Source of the DNA: Rubellimicrobium arenae
GTDB taxonomy: Bacteria > Pseudomonadota > Alphaproteobacteria > Rhodobacterales > Rhodobacteraceae
Length of the DNA: 64,000 bases
Direction: 5' to 3'
Assembly: GCF_017916295.1 (NCBI RefSeq)
Contig: NZ_JAFMSS010000002.1
Span: 310,001-374,000, forward strand
Of this stretch, positions 41,754-51,528 are shown piece after piece. Position 1 is the stretch's first letter. Every line of letters starts with the position of its first letter. The notes under the pieces were generated by a model. The model was not told the origin of the DNA. It searched no databases and was given only the letters and a program-made list of their open reading frames with translations. Position numbers and translations under genes: made by a program.

Positions 41754-42737
41754 ATGGCCGAAGCTGTCCGAACCGTCGTCATCCGCCAGACAGGCGGCCC
41801 CGAGGTCCTCGAGATCGAGGAGCGTCAGGTGGGCGACCCTGGCCCGGGCGAGGTCCGCATCCGGCACCACGCGGTCGGACTCAACTTCATCGACGCCTAC
41901 CAGCGGTCGGGGCTGTATCCGATGTCCCTGCCCGCCGCGCTGGGCCAGGAAGGGGCCGGGATCATCGAGGCCGTCGGCGAGGGCGTGACGCACCTGAAGC
42001 CCGGCGATCGCGCCGCCTATGGCGGGGGACCGTCGGGCGCCTATGCCGAAGCGCGGGTGATGCCGGCCGGGACGGTCGTGCCGCTGCCCGACGGCATCTC
42101 GTTCGAGGATGCGGCGGCGGTCATGCTGAAGGGCCTGACCGTGCAGTTCCTGTTCCGCCGTACGACGCCGATCGGCGCGGGCGACACGGTCCTGTTCCAG
42201 CCCGCCGCCGGGGGCGTGGGCCTGATCGCCTGCCAATGGGCGCGCTCCGAGGGCATCCGGCTCATCGGGACGGCCGGGTCCGAGGAGAAGTGCGCCCTGG
42301 CGCGGGAGCACGGCGCCGCCGAAGCCATCAACTACCGGGAGGCGGACGTCGCGGTCGAGGTGCGGCGGCTCACCGATGGGCGCGGGGTGGACGTGGCGAT
42401 GGACGGCGTGGGCAAGGACACGTTCGAAGGGTCGCTGAACGCCCTCCGCCCGCTCGGGATGCTGATCGCCTTCGGCAACGCGAGCGGAAAGGTCCCGCCC
42501 TTCGACATCACCGCGCTGATGGCCAAAGGATCGCTCAAGCTGACACGACCCACGCTCTTCACCCATATCGCCGACCCTGCGACCTGCCGCGAGATGGCGG
42601 CGGACCTGTTCGGCAAGGTCCTGAACGGCGACATCAAGGTGCGCATCGACCAGCGCTTCCGCCTGGACGAGGTCGCCGAGGCGCATCGGGCCATGGAAGG
42701 CCGGGCGACCACCGGGTCCACGGTGCTCATCCCCTGA
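41754..42737 (+). CDS. qor: Quinone oxidoreductase (zeta-crystallin type)
   Basis: A 327-residue NADPH-dependent medium-chain reductase. The substrate domain begins VVIRQTGGPEVLEIEE and HHAVGLNFIDAYQRSGLY; the nucleotide domain has QPAAGGVGLIACQWA (AAGGVG in place of GxGxxG), as in zinc-free quinone reductases, and the end reads ATTGSTVLIP. No zinc-ligand cysteines. Starts after TCAGGAG at 41754; a longer in-frame start is less likely. Cytoplasmic one-electron quinone reduction is the family activity. Confidence 0.93.
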   Translation: MAEAVRTVVIRQTGGPEVLEIEERQVGDPGPGEVRIRHHAVGLNFIDAYQRSGLYPMSLPAALGQEGAGIIEAVGEGVTHLKPGDRAAYGGGPSGAYAEARVMPAGTVVPLPDGISFEDAAAVMLKGLTVQFLFRRTTPIGAGDTVLFQPAAGGVGLIACQWARSEGIRLIGTAGSEEKCALAREHGAAEAINYREADVAVEVRRLTDGRGVDVAMDGVGKDTFEGSLNALRPLGMLIAFGNASGKVPPFDITALMAKGSLKLTRPTLFTHIADPATCREMAADLFGKVLNGDIKVRIDQRFRLDEVAEAHRAMEGRATTGSTVLIP

Positions 42738-43066
42738 CCACCATCGCCCGGTGGCGTTCAGGCGGGGCGCGATCCGATTTCCATGGCAGGCCGTGGCGGG
42801 GCCGCCATCGAAATGCCTGTCAACGGGGGAGCACTGGATCGGCGGAACCGACGGACGGATTCCGCCGTCCCGGGGCGCTGCGGCCCAAGCGCCTTGGGGG
42901 AGGGCCGTTCGGCAAGGCCCCGCCACCGTCGCAGCGCGACAACAGGCGGACGGCCTTGCTGGTCGTGGACGGCGCGGACTCTTCCGACGGTTGTCGTCCC
43001 GTGGCAAGGTGCAGGCGGCAACCGAGGGCGGGAACAGCCCCGGCATCTCATGACTTCGAGGGCGGC
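42738..43066. other. Gene-free stretch
   Basis: About 330 bp between two co-directional genes. I see no conserved protein, RNA gene or clear hairpin; the short open frames here have no ribosome sites or recognisable products. Confidence 0.5.
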
Positions 43067-43687
43067 ATGACGGATTGGCGGTGGGCGCGCCTTGGTGCGG
43101 CGCTATGGGTGGCGGTTCTGGCGGCGAACCCGGCCGCAGCCGAGATCAGGCCCCAGGCCAGGCCCGACGCGATCACGAATCCCGCGCCCGCCCCGGCCGC
43201 CGAGGCGGTGGTCGTGCCGGCCTCGGTGAGGCCGGCGCCTGTCGCCCCTCCCGCGCCGACCATCGGGCCCGAGACGACACTGCCCCTGCCCCGTTTCGTG
43301 TCGCTGAAAAGCGATGAAGGAAACGCGCGCCGCGGGCCGTCGATCGACCAGCGCATCGACTGGGTCTTCGTCCGCGAGGACATGCCTCTCCTGCTCACGG
43401 CCGAGTATGGCCACTGGCGACGCGTCGAGGATCGTGACGGCCAGGGAGGCTGGGTGCACTATTCGCTTCTGTCGGGGACGCGGACGGTCATCGTGGACGA
43501 GGACCGCCTGCCGCTCCGCACACGGCCCGACGAAGGCTCTCAGGCCGTGGCGCTCCTCCAGAAGGGCGTCATTGCCCGGCTCGAATCCTGCGAGGTGGAC
43601 TGGTGCCGCATCTCGGCGGGCGGCTACGGCGGCTGGACCCCCAAGACCTCCATCTGGGGCGTGACCGCGGACGAAGTGATCCACTGA
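43067..43687 (+). CDS. Secreted SH3-like (SH3b) domain protein
   Basis: A 206-residue secreted protein. A signal peptide ends near NPAAAEI; a Pro/Ala-rich linker is followed by two SH3b-like repeats: LPRFVSLKSDEGNARRGPS with WVFVREDMPLLLTAEYGHW, and TVIVDEDRLPLRTRPDEGSQ with LQKGVIARLESCEVDWCRI. This is the common Rhodobacterales SH3-domain protein, probably binding peptidoglycan in the periplasm. The start at 43067 has GAGGGCGGC upstream. Two cysteines in the last repeat could form a disulphide. Confidence 0.85.
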   Translation: MTDWRWARLGAALWVAVLAANPAAAEIRPQARPDAITNPAPAPAAEAVVVPASVRPAPVAPPAPTIGPETTLPLPRFVSLKSDEGNARRGPSIDQRIDWVFVREDMPLLLTAEYGHWRRVEDRDGQGGWVHYSLLSGTRTVIVDEDRLPLRTRPDEGSQAVALLQKGVIARLESCEVDWCRISAGGYGGWTPKTSIWGVTADEVIH

Positions 43688-43770
43688 GGACACCCCGAGG
43701 TCCGGACGACATCCGGACCCCTGCAAACGTCGTGGCGGCCTCCACCCTCGCGGGGGCCGATGCCTGCGCC

Positions 43771-45012
43771 TCAGCGGGCGGGGACCACGTCCTCCCCGCG
43801 CGCATCGAACAGCCTGCCCCGTTCGGCGATCAGCACGCAGATGACGGCCATCGCGCCCAGGACGAAGTAGCCGGCGGCCGTGGGCACCACGGTGCCGTTG
43901 AACTGCTGGCCCACGAAGCCGCCCAGCGCGGCCCCGCCCAACGTCTGGATGAAGCCGAACACGGACGAGGCCGTGCCCGCGATCGCCCCGAGCGGCTGCA
44001 GCGACAGGGAGTTCATGTTCGAGGCCGCCCACCCGAACATGAACATGATGCAGGACAGGAGCCCCAGGAACAGCCACAGGGGCGGGTGGCCCCGCATCAT
44101 GACGCTCGCCAGCAGGAGAATCCCGCTGAGGCCGGTGAAGGTCAGAATGGCGAAGTGCGAGATGCGGCGCATCCCCCAGACCCGAACGATGCGGGAATTG
44201 AGGAAGGACGACACGGCCATGAGCCCGGCGACGAAGGCGAAGGCCGCCGGGAACCAGACCCCAAGCCCGTAGATGTCGACATAGATCTGCTGAGCGGTGC
44301 TGATGAAGCCGAACAGCGCCCCGAAGGTGCAGGTCCCAGCCATGGCGTACCAGAAGGCCATCCGGTTCGACACCACGATCCGGAAGCCGCCGAAGATGGA
44401 CTCGGCCGTCAGCGGGCGTCGCTTCACCGGATCGAGCGTCTCGGGCAGGCGGAACAGGGCCCAGAGCCCGAAGACCAGGGCGAGCGCCCCCATGAAGAGG
44501 AAGATGCTCTGCCATGGGCTGAAGGCGAGCAGAACCTCCCCGATCGACGGCGCCACCACGGGGATGATCATGAAGACCATGAAGGCCAGCGACATCACCT
44601 CGGCCATCGCATGGCCCGAGAACCGGTCCCGCACGACGGCGGTCGCGATGACGCGGGTGCTGGCGGATCCAAGGCCCTGGATGAAGCGCAGGGTGAGGAG
44701 CAGCCCGAAGGTCGGCGCGGCGGCGGCGGCCACGGCGGCGACGATGTAGAGCGCGATCCCGACCAGTAGCGGCGCGCGCCGGCCGAACCGGTCCGAGAGC
44801 GGCCCCACGATCAGTTGGCCCAGTCCGAAGCCGATCATGTAGACCGACACGACGAACTGGCGGTGATTGTCATCCGTCACGTTCAACGCCGCCCCCATAT
44901 GGGGAAGCGCGGGCAGCATGACATCGATGGCCAAGGCGTTGAGCGACATGATCGCAGCGATCAGCGCAACGAATTCGGAGCGCGAGAGCGCCCCCACAAG
45001 CGGCTTGTTCAT
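43771..45012 (-). CDS. MFS transporter, Bcr/CflA family
   Basis: A 413-residue protein with 12 membrane spans. It begins MNKPLVGALSRSEFVALIAA; the family motif LNALAIDVMLPALPHMG lies in span 1, and DRFGRRAPLL (motif A) in loop 2-3. Bcr/CflA proteins export drugs such as bicyclomycin and chloramphenicol, so this is a probable multidrug proton antiporter. The start at 45012 was chosen from the family; upstream in-frame codons give unrelated sequence. Substrate unknown. Confidence 0.9.
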   Translation of the reverse strand: MNKPLVGALSRSEFVALIAAIMSLNALAIDVMLPALPHMGAALNVTDDNHRQFVVSVYMIGFGLGQLIVGPLSDRFGRRAPLLVGIALYIVAAVAAAAAPTFGLLLTLRFIQGLGSASTRVIATAVVRDRFSGHAMAEVMSLAFMVFMIIPVVAPSIGEVLLAFSPWQSIFLFMGALALVFGLWALFRLPETLDPVKRRPLTAESIFGGFRIVVSNRMAFWYAMAGTCTFGALFGFISTAQQIYVDIYGLGVWFPAAFAFVAGLMAVSSFLNSRIVRVWGMRRISHFAILTFTGLSGILLLASVMMRGHPPLWLFLGLLSCIMFMFGWAASNMNSLSLQPLGAIAGTASSVFGFIQTLGGAALGGFVGQQFNGTVVPTAAGYFVLGAMAVICVLIAERGRLFDARGEDVVPAR

Positions 45013-45734
45013 GAAAAATCCGAAGGGCGGGGAGGTCGAAGAAGGAGGAGGCAAACTATGCGGGACCGCCGGGAAGCTAGGCCAGACCCGGTTCCCGTCG
45101 AGGCATTCGGATCTTCCATGCCAAGGGCCGAAGTTCAACGCAGGGCTGTCATGCATTGCCTGCATAGCGGCGAGATGGGACCGGCAAGGCTGGCCCGCGG
45201 ACAGGACAGGTCTCCTGCGGCAACGTTCCCACGGGCCGGACCCCGGCCCTTCCTCCTCCTCTCGGCAGGATTGCCGCGGCGCGGACCGGACAGCTCGTTG
45301 GAGGACGACCCCGGCGGGAGCGGCGCCGATTAAGGGCGCCGATCGGTCATGCTGCTCGTGGACGGCCAGCCTGGAGACCCATCACCCCGGTCAACCGGGA
45401 GTTGACCTGATCAGCTAGACTGATGGTGTCAAGAGGAGGAATTGGCTGTAAATACTAAACTTTGTGTTTGCAGATTCACACCAATGGACTTAGCCTGACC
45501 CGAGAGCCCGCGCCACGTTTTCAACGCTGGCGCGAAGGGGAGGCCGATCGATCTGAGCAGTCTGGCGTGCCAGCGCGCAGAGCGTGTCCAGAGCGCCTGA
45601 CGGCGTTCCGGCGGCCGATAAGAGTGTCTGAATGACGCCGCCAGATCGGGCTCGGGGACAAATCAAAGAGAAGCGAAGCATTCAATTTGCTCGGCACCCG
45701 GATGCGAGTGTGTCGGTTTGAAAGAGGTTGGGTC
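45013..45734. other. Long gene-free region upstream of the RTX gene
   Basis: About 720 bp between divergent genes. No protein or RNA could be recognised. A local AT-rich patch near 45440-45480 (TAAATACTAAACTTTG) probably includes promoter elements for the RTX gene, but no hexamer pair with correct spacing is clear. Confidence 0.5.
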
Positions 45735-48700
45735 ATGGCTGTGGATCTTGCAACGGATTTCACCCAGTTTTCGCTGACGGGTGCGTCGATCAACAATCCT
45801 ACATCAATACAATTCGGCGCCGATGGCCGGCTTTACGCCAGCCAGCAGGACGGAACGATCAAGATCTTCACCGTCCAGAAGTCCGACACCGGGTACAATG
45901 TCGTCGCGACCGAGACCATCAATCTGGTCAAGGCGATCCCGAACCACAACGATGATGGCACCCTGAACTCGGCCGTGACGACGCGGCAGGTGACGGGCCT
46001 CGTGGTGGCCGGCACCGCGGCCGCTCCGGTGATCTACGTCGGCTCGAGCGACCCGCGGATCGCCGTGAGCTCGGATTCCGGTCTGGACACCAATTCGGGG
46101 ATGATCTCGCGGCTCACGCTGAACACGGCGACCGGACAGTGGGACAAGGTGGACCTGGTCCGGGGCCTGCCCCGCAGCGAGGAGAACCATTCCGTCAACG
46201 GCCTCCAGTACGACAAGGCCACGAACACGCTCTATGTCGCGGTGGGCGGCAACACGAACATGGGCGCCCCGTCGAGCAGCTTCGGCTACCTGCCTGAATA
46301 CACGTACTCCGCCGCGATCCTGAAGGTCGACCTGACGGCGATCGACGCCATGCCCATCAAGATCGACTCGTCGTCGGGAACGCCGCAGAAGTACATCCAT
46401 GACCTTCCGACGCTGAACGATCCGACGCGGGCCGACGACATTGAGACGGTGTTCGGCGGCAACGACGGCCTGAACATGGCCAAGATCGTGGCCGGCAGCC
46501 CGGTGCAGATCTACTCGCCCGGCTACCGGAATCCCTATGATTTAGTGCTGGCCGCCGATGGCAAGATGTACGTCATGGACAATGGCCCCAACAGGAACTG
46601 GGGTGGCCTGCCTGTCATCGGCCCGAACGGCATCACCAACCAGGCGGTCGAGGGCGGGCCGACCAAGGGCGACACGCTTCATCTGGCCAGCGAGGGCTAT
46701 TACGGGGGCCACCCCAACCCGATCCGGGCGAACGGACCCGCGGCAGGCCTGACCGAAAGCGATGGGGACCCGAACGACGGCGTCCTGGACGGTGCGCTCA
46801 TGCCGGTGGGCCAGCTTCCGTCCGACTGGAACCAGGTCGTCGCCTCGATCAACCCCAAGGAAGCGGTCTACAAGCATCCGGGTGGTGACATCCCGGCCCT
46901 CTGGACCAACGGACAATCGACGAACGGCCTGACGCAGTACGTGGCCAGCACCTTCGAAGGCCAGCTCAAGGGCGACCTTTTCACGGTCGGGTACGGCGGC
47001 ACGCTCTATCGGCTCGACCTCAGCAGCGACGGCCGCACCGTGCAGGCCGTGAGCACGATCTCGGTCGGGGGCACCCCGCTGGACGTGATCGCCCAAGGGG
47101 ACGACGCGCCGTTCGCGGGCACCATCTGGGTGGCCAAGTACGGGGCCGACTCGATCACGATCCTGGAGCCCAGGGCCTCCAGCACGCCGCCGCCGTCGAA
47201 CGACGATGACGGCGACGGCCTGTCCGACACGATCGACCACTTCGCGCTGGACCCCCTGAACGGGATGGGGACCGTGATCCGCGCCGGCGAGACGATGTCC
47301 TGGAGCTTCAGCGCCGCGGACTCCAATACCCCCGGGCCGACGAACAGCCTGTTCGGGATCGGCTTCACGGGCCTGATGGTCGATAACAGCACGCCCTACC
47401 AGGGCCTCTACGCCATCGAGAACATCACGCCCGGCGGGGCGGCGGGGGTGGTCACCATCGACGACGTGGCGGGCGGCACGGCCCTGGGCGCGCTGAACAC
47501 CCAGCGCGAGGCGTTCCAGTTCGGCGTCACGACGGATGACAACGTCGAACGCTTCACGGTCGTGTCGGACCTCGACAATCCGTTCGACATGATCGTCCAC
47601 CCGACCGACAACCAGAGCCAGGGCATCTACATCGGCACGGGCGACCAGAAGACCTATCTTTCGATCACGGCGCACGCGAACGGCGGCGCAGGCGGGATCG
47701 AGGTCCTCTACGAGAACGGCGACGTCGTGAACCGGACCGTCTACTCCGCCACCGGCCTGATCGGATCGGCCGCGGCGACGGACAAGATCACCTTCTACCT
47801 GGATGTCGACGTGGTGGCTGGAACGGTGAAGCCAAGGTGGACGTATACGACCAACAACGGCACGCAGACCCTTGGCGGCGAAGGCACGGCCGTCACGCTC
47901 ACGGGGGATCTGCTGACGGCACTCAGGGGGGATTACATGGTGGACAGCAAGGCGAGCGGCCTGGCGGTGGGGCTCATGAGCACCTCGGCCGGGGAAGGCG
48001 GTCCCTTCACGGCGACCTGGGACAACATCCGGATCCTGGCCGCTCCGGCCGCCTCCCCGACCGAAGGCGGGGCGGCGATCAAGATCCACCCGGGCGGCCT
48101 GCTGGAAGCCTCGAGCTACAACGCCAACTCGTTCGAGATCACGAACACGGGTGAGAAGAACATCACCAGCGTGACCTTCGACACCCGGTCGAACCTCCTG
48201 CCCGGCATCGTCTTCGACCCCGCCGGGACCGCGGGCGACACCGTGGCCAAGAACCTCAAGATCGATACAGCCGGGGCGACGGGTGCGTTCCAGCCTGCCT
48301 CGACCGACTACTCGGCCTTCTCGGCGCCGATCAACGGCGGCTACAACGTGATGCGGGTGAACTTCAACTCGGCGGTCAGCGGGGGCTTCAACCCCGGCGA
48401 GACCGTCAAGTTCTCCGTGGACGTCGATCCGCTCAACATCAAGAACTCCGGCGTGGACGGCGACGCGGGGTCGGTTTCCGGACTCGAGATGACCGGCACA
48501 ACGGTCACGGTCACCTACTCCGACGGCACTACCCAGACGACCCGCCTCATGGGCGACGGCTCCAAGGGTGGCGGCGCGGCAACCCTGTCGGACGACATCC
48601 TCGCGGCTCCGACGCTGACCCTGGCCGGCAAGAGCTCCGGCCAGGTCGGCGTGACCTCGGCCACACAGTCCGTCCAGGTCACGGGGGCGGCGAACCAGAC

Positions 48701-50402
48701 GGTGACCGTCATGATCATGACGGGAGGATCCGGCAACAACGTCACGCCGACCAGCGCCTTCGACGCGAACAAGGCGGTCGCGGTCGCCTACCAGCAGGTC
48801 CTGCTGGGAAGCGACGGAAAGGGCAGCCTCAACATCAACGTGCCGGCAGGAAACCCGCTCTACCTCGCCGCCGCGATCAATGGCGGGGCGGCGGGCTACG
48901 GCCTCGTCAGCGCGCCGCTGGTCGTCGCCATGTCCGCGCCCCCGACCTCGACCTATGTGAACCTGACGTCCGGGTCCGACATCTACACGGCCCCGAATGA
49001 CGGCAACTTCGTGATCCAGGGCCTGGCGGGCAACGACAGCATCACCACAGGCGCCGGCAACGACCTCGTAAACGGCGGGGCCGGCAACGACACGATCTCG
49101 ACAGGGGGCGGCAACGACATCATCGAGGTGACAGGCGCCTCGGCGGGCAACGACGCCATCAACGGCGGAGCCGGCACGGATGTCATCCGGGCAACCGCCA
49201 ACGGGACCTACATCCGCCTCTCGGCCCTGTCGGGCGTCGAGCAGATCTCGGCCAACGGATTTACCGGCGTGCAGATCCTGGGCACGGCGGGCAACGACAA
49301 CCTGAACCTGGCGGGGGTCACGCTCAGCGGCATCACGAAGATCGACCTCGGTTCGGGAAGCGACACGCTGATCGGGTCCGGCGGCAACGATCTGGTGGTC
49401 GGCGGGGCCGGCAACGACACGATCTCCACCGGAGCCGGCGCCGACATCATCGAGGTCGCGGGCACTTCGGCCGGCAACGACATGATCGATGGCGGGGCCG
49501 GAACGGACCTGATCCGGGCGACGGCAAACGGCACGATCATCCGGCTGGCCTCGATCACCGGGGTGGAGCAGATCTCGGGCAGCGGCTTCACCGGCGTCCA
49601 GGTTGCCGGCTCGAACGGGAACGACAACTTCAACTTCTCGGCCGTCACGCTGACGAACATCTCGGCGATCGAGCTCGGGTCGGGGAACGACACGCTGGTC
49701 GGGTCGGCCGCCAACGATACGATCATCGGGTCCCGCGGCAACGACGTGCTCGGCGGGGGCGAAGGCAACGACACCTTCATCCTCGGGGTAGGTGCCGGGG
49801 TGGACACGATCAACGGCGGCAACGGCATCGACACCCTGCTCGCCAACGGCGCCGATGCCAAGATCTACTGGGGCAACCTCAGCAGCATCGAGACCATCAC
49901 CGCGACAGCCACCAACGTGGTCATCCTGGGGACGGCCGGGAACGACGTCATCAACCACGCCGTCCTGCCCTGGTCGGGCATCGCCCTGGTGGACGGGGGC
50001 GCGGGCGCGGACACGATCACCGGCGGCGCGGGCAACGACCGCATGGCAGGGCGCGCCGGGGCCGACATCCTGGGTGGCGGACTGGGAGCCGACGACTTCG
50101 TCTACTTCGCAGCCGGGGACAGCCGGTCCACTGGGGTGGACACGATCAACGGCTTCGTTTCGGGGCAGGATCAACTCGACCTGAGCGCCATCGACGCCAG
50201 CACCCTCGTGACGGGGAACCAGGCCTTCACCTTCATCGGCGCAGGCGGTTTCACCAAGGCCGCCGGCCAGGTGCGGTATGATGCCACCAGCTTCGCAGGC
50301 GAAACCCATGTCTATGCCGACACCAATGGCGACGGTAAGGCGGACATGGACATCCGGCTGGCCGGCACCCTGGCCCTGGCCACGTCCGACTTCCTGCTCT
50401 GA
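45735..50402 (+). CDS. Large RTX protein with N-terminal sugar-dehydrogenase-like beta-propeller
   Basis: A 1555-residue secreted protein with no Sec signal. Residues about 1-478 resemble a glucose/sorbosone-dehydrogenase-type propeller (NSGMISRLTL, SVNGLQYDKATNTLYVAVGG, YRNPYDLVLAADGKMYVMDN). A calcium-binding DDDGDGLSDTIDHF lies near 490, then two or more beta-sandwich-like domains. Residues about 1090-1470 hold Gly/Asp repeats (GNDTISTGGGND), including two 109-residue near-copies. The end (FVYFAAGDSRSTGVDTINGF) resembles the serralysin-type type-I secretion module. GAGG precedes the ATG. Export by a type I system, absent here, is expected. Confidence 0.85.
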   Translation: MAVDLATDFTQFSLTGASINNPTSIQFGADGRLYASQQDGTIKIFTVQKSDTGYNVVATETINLVKAIPNHNDDGTLNSAVTTRQVTGLVVAGTAAAPVIYVGSSDPRIAVSSDSGLDTNSGMISRLTLNTATGQWDKVDLVRGLPRSEENHSVNGLQYDKATNTLYVAVGGNTNMGAPSSSFGYLPEYTYSAAILKVDLTAIDAMPIKIDSSSGTPQKYIHDLPTLNDPTRADDIETVFGGNDGLNMAKIVAGSPVQIYSPGYRNPYDLVLAADGKMYVMDNGPNRNWGGLPVIGPNGITNQAVEGGPTKGDTLHLASEGYYGGHPNPIRANGPAAGLTESDGDPNDGVLDGALMPVGQLPSDWNQVVASINPKEAVYKHPGGDIPALWTNGQSTNGLTQYVASTFEGQLKGDLFTVGYGGTLYRLDLSSDGRTVQAVSTISVGGTPLDVIAQGDDAPFAGTIWVAKYGADSITILEPRASSTPPPSNDDDGDGLSDTIDHFALDPLNGMGTVIRAGETMSWSFSAADSNTPGPTNSLFGIGFTGLMVDNSTPYQGLYAIENITPGGAAGVVTIDDVAGGTALGALNTQREAFQFGVTTDDNVERFTVVSDLDNPFDMIVHPTDNQSQGIYIGTGDQKTYLSITAHANGGAGGIEVLYENGDVVNRTVYSATGLIGSAAATDKITFYLDVDVVAGTVKPRWTYTTNNGTQTLGGEGTAVTLTGDLLTALRGDYMVDSKASGLAVGLMSTSAGEGGPFTATWDNIRILAAPAASPTEGGAAIKIHPGGLLEASSYNANSFEITNTGEKNITSVTFDTRSNLLPGIVFDPAGTAGDTVAKNLKIDTAGATGAFQPASTDYSAFSAPINGGYNVMRVNFNSAVSGGFNPGETVKFSVDVDPLNIKNSGVDGDAGSVSGLEMTGTTVTVTYSDGTTQTTRLMGDGSKGGGAATLSDDILAAPTLTLAGKSSGQVGVTSATQSVQVTGAANQTVTVMIMTGGSGNNVTPTSAFDANKAVAVAYQQVLLGSDGKGSLNINVPAGNPLYLAAAINGGAAGYGLVSAPLVVAMSAPPTSTYVNLTSGSDIYTAPNDGNFVIQGLAGNDSITTGAGNDLVNGGAGNDTISTGGGNDIIEVTGASAGNDAINGGAGTDVIRATANGTYIRLSALSGVEQISANGFTGVQILGTAGNDNLNLAGVTLSGITKIDLGSGSDTLIGSGGNDLVVGGAGNDTISTGAGADIIEVAGTSAGNDMIDGGAGTDLIRATANGTIIRLASITGVEQISGSGFTGVQVAGSNGNDNFNFSAVTLTNISAIELGSGNDTLVGSAANDTIIGSRGNDVLGGGEGNDTFILGVGAGVDTINGGNGIDTLLANGADAKIYWGNLSSIETITATATNVVILGTAGNDVINHAVLPWSGIALVDGGAGADTITGGAGNDRMAGRAGADILGGGLGADDFVYFAAGDSRSTGVDTINGFVSGQDQLDLSAIDASTLVTGNQAFTFIGAGGFTKAAGQVRYDATSFAGETHVYADTNGDGKADMDIRLAGTLALATSDFLL

Positions 50403-50410
50403 CAGGCTTG

Positions 50411-50450
50411 GGCCCGCCGGATCATCGCACGAACGGCGATCCGGCGGGCC
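50411..50450. terminator. Strong bidirectional terminator
   Basis: GGCCCGCCGGATC pairs perfectly with GATCCGGCGGGCC (13 bp) around a 14-base loop, between the convergent RTX and glycosyltransferase genes. Confidence 0.7.
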
Positions 50451-50468
50451 AACCAGTCCCGAACCCAT

Positions 50469-51377
50469 TCAACTCGGGCGCAGGGACCTCATGTACTCGA
50501 CGGCGGACTTCCAGTTGAACGAGTTCGCCATGTCGGCCGCGAGCACGGTGCGGGCGTCCCGGTGGGCGCCCTCGTCTCGCAGCAGGCGCGCCACGCGCCG
50601 GGCGGCGTTCTGGCGCATCTGCAGCGTCACCTCGATCAGCTCCGTCCCGGCGCCGCCCTGCTTCAAAAGAGCCCCGAGCATGTCCATGGCCTGCGCCCGT
50701 TCGCGCCACATGGCCTTTTCGTTCCGCGTGAGGCTCCCCGGCCGCCGGCGGTAGATCACGTACTTGCCCTCGGTCACGTGGATGTCGTTCTTCCAGCCGA
50801 CCTGCATCATGAGCAGCGTATCCTGCGCGATCCTCAGCTCGGTGTTCCACGGGGTCGGCCCCAGCGTGTCGACCAGCGCCTTCCGCCGGACGATCGTCGT
50901 GGACGGCAGAAACAGGTTCGTCCTGGCCTGGATCAGCCGAAAGAATTCGGGCGGCGTCAGACGTCGTGGCGTCGAAGGGTTCTGCACTGGAAGAGACGCC
51001 CGCCCCTGCCGGATCTCGTCGTCGGACAGCGTCTCATGCCCGACGGAAAGGACCTGCACGGTCGGATCCGCGAACACCGAATGCGCGTAGCCCAGCATCC
51101 CCGGCGCCACGAGATCGTCCGAGTCGAGGAAGTACACGAGCTCGCCCGAGGATTCTTGGAACCCCAGGTTGCGTGCGGTCGAGACGCCACCGTTCCGAGG
51201 CGCCTCGATCAGCTTCAGCCGCGGATCCGAGACATCGAGGAACTTCTTGGGGGACCGCCCCCCATCGTTGACGACCGCGATCTCGAAGTCTTCGTGATCC
51301 TGCGCCAGGACGGAGCGGATCGTGGCCTCCAGGGTGTCTTCATTGTTGAAGGTGGGGATGATCACCGAGATCGTCAT
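50469..51377 (-). CDS. Family 2 glycosyltransferase
   Basis: A 302-residue GT-A fold enzyme. It begins SVIIPTFNNEDTLEATIRSVLAQ, has VVNDGG (nucleotide) and the DxD-type VYFLDSDDLVAPG metal site near residue 90. The C-terminal third is helical (MWRERAQAMDMLGALLKQGG) without membrane spans. It probably adds a sugar to a cell-surface polysaccharide; donor and acceptor cannot be predicted. It faces the RTX gene across a terminator and is followed upstream by a GT4 gene on the same strand. Confidence 0.88.
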   Translation of the reverse strand: MTISVIIPTFNNEDTLEATIRSVLAQDHEDFEIAVVNDGGRSPKKFLDVSDPRLKLIEAPRNGGVSTARNLGFQESSGELVYFLDSDDLVAPGMLGYAHSVFADPTVQVLSVGHETLSDDEIRQGRASLPVQNPSTPRRLTPPEFFRLIQARTNLFLPSTTIVRRKALVDTLGPTPWNTELRIAQDTLLMMQVGWKNDIHVTEGKYVIYRRRPGSLTRNEKAMWRERAQAMDMLGALLKQGGAGTELIEVTLQMRQNAARRVARLLRDEGAHRDARTVLAADMANSFNWKSAVEYMRSLRPS

Positions 51378-51528
51378 GCCAGGGCCCCAAGGTCAGTCAT
51401 TCGGTCGTCCACCTTCCGTTTTCAATCCTACCGATTCTGCTGTTGTCCGAAGACCGGGCCGGAGGGCACAGGCCAAGGCGCCGGGAAGCCGAACAGGACC
51501 GTCCCCTGGGTCGGGGACGAGCATGGCG

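Noticed and set aside
49015..50080. Regularly repeated DNA resembling a CRISPR or satellite array
   Set aside because: The repeats are in frame, vary mainly at third positions and encode RTX calcium-binding units; there are no spacers.
46542..50468. A 1308-codon open frame on the minus strand opposite the RTX gene
   Set aside because: It exists only because the GC-rich Gly/Asp repeats of the real gene leave few stops on the other strand. Its translation is Arg/Asp/Val-rich low complexity with no domain.
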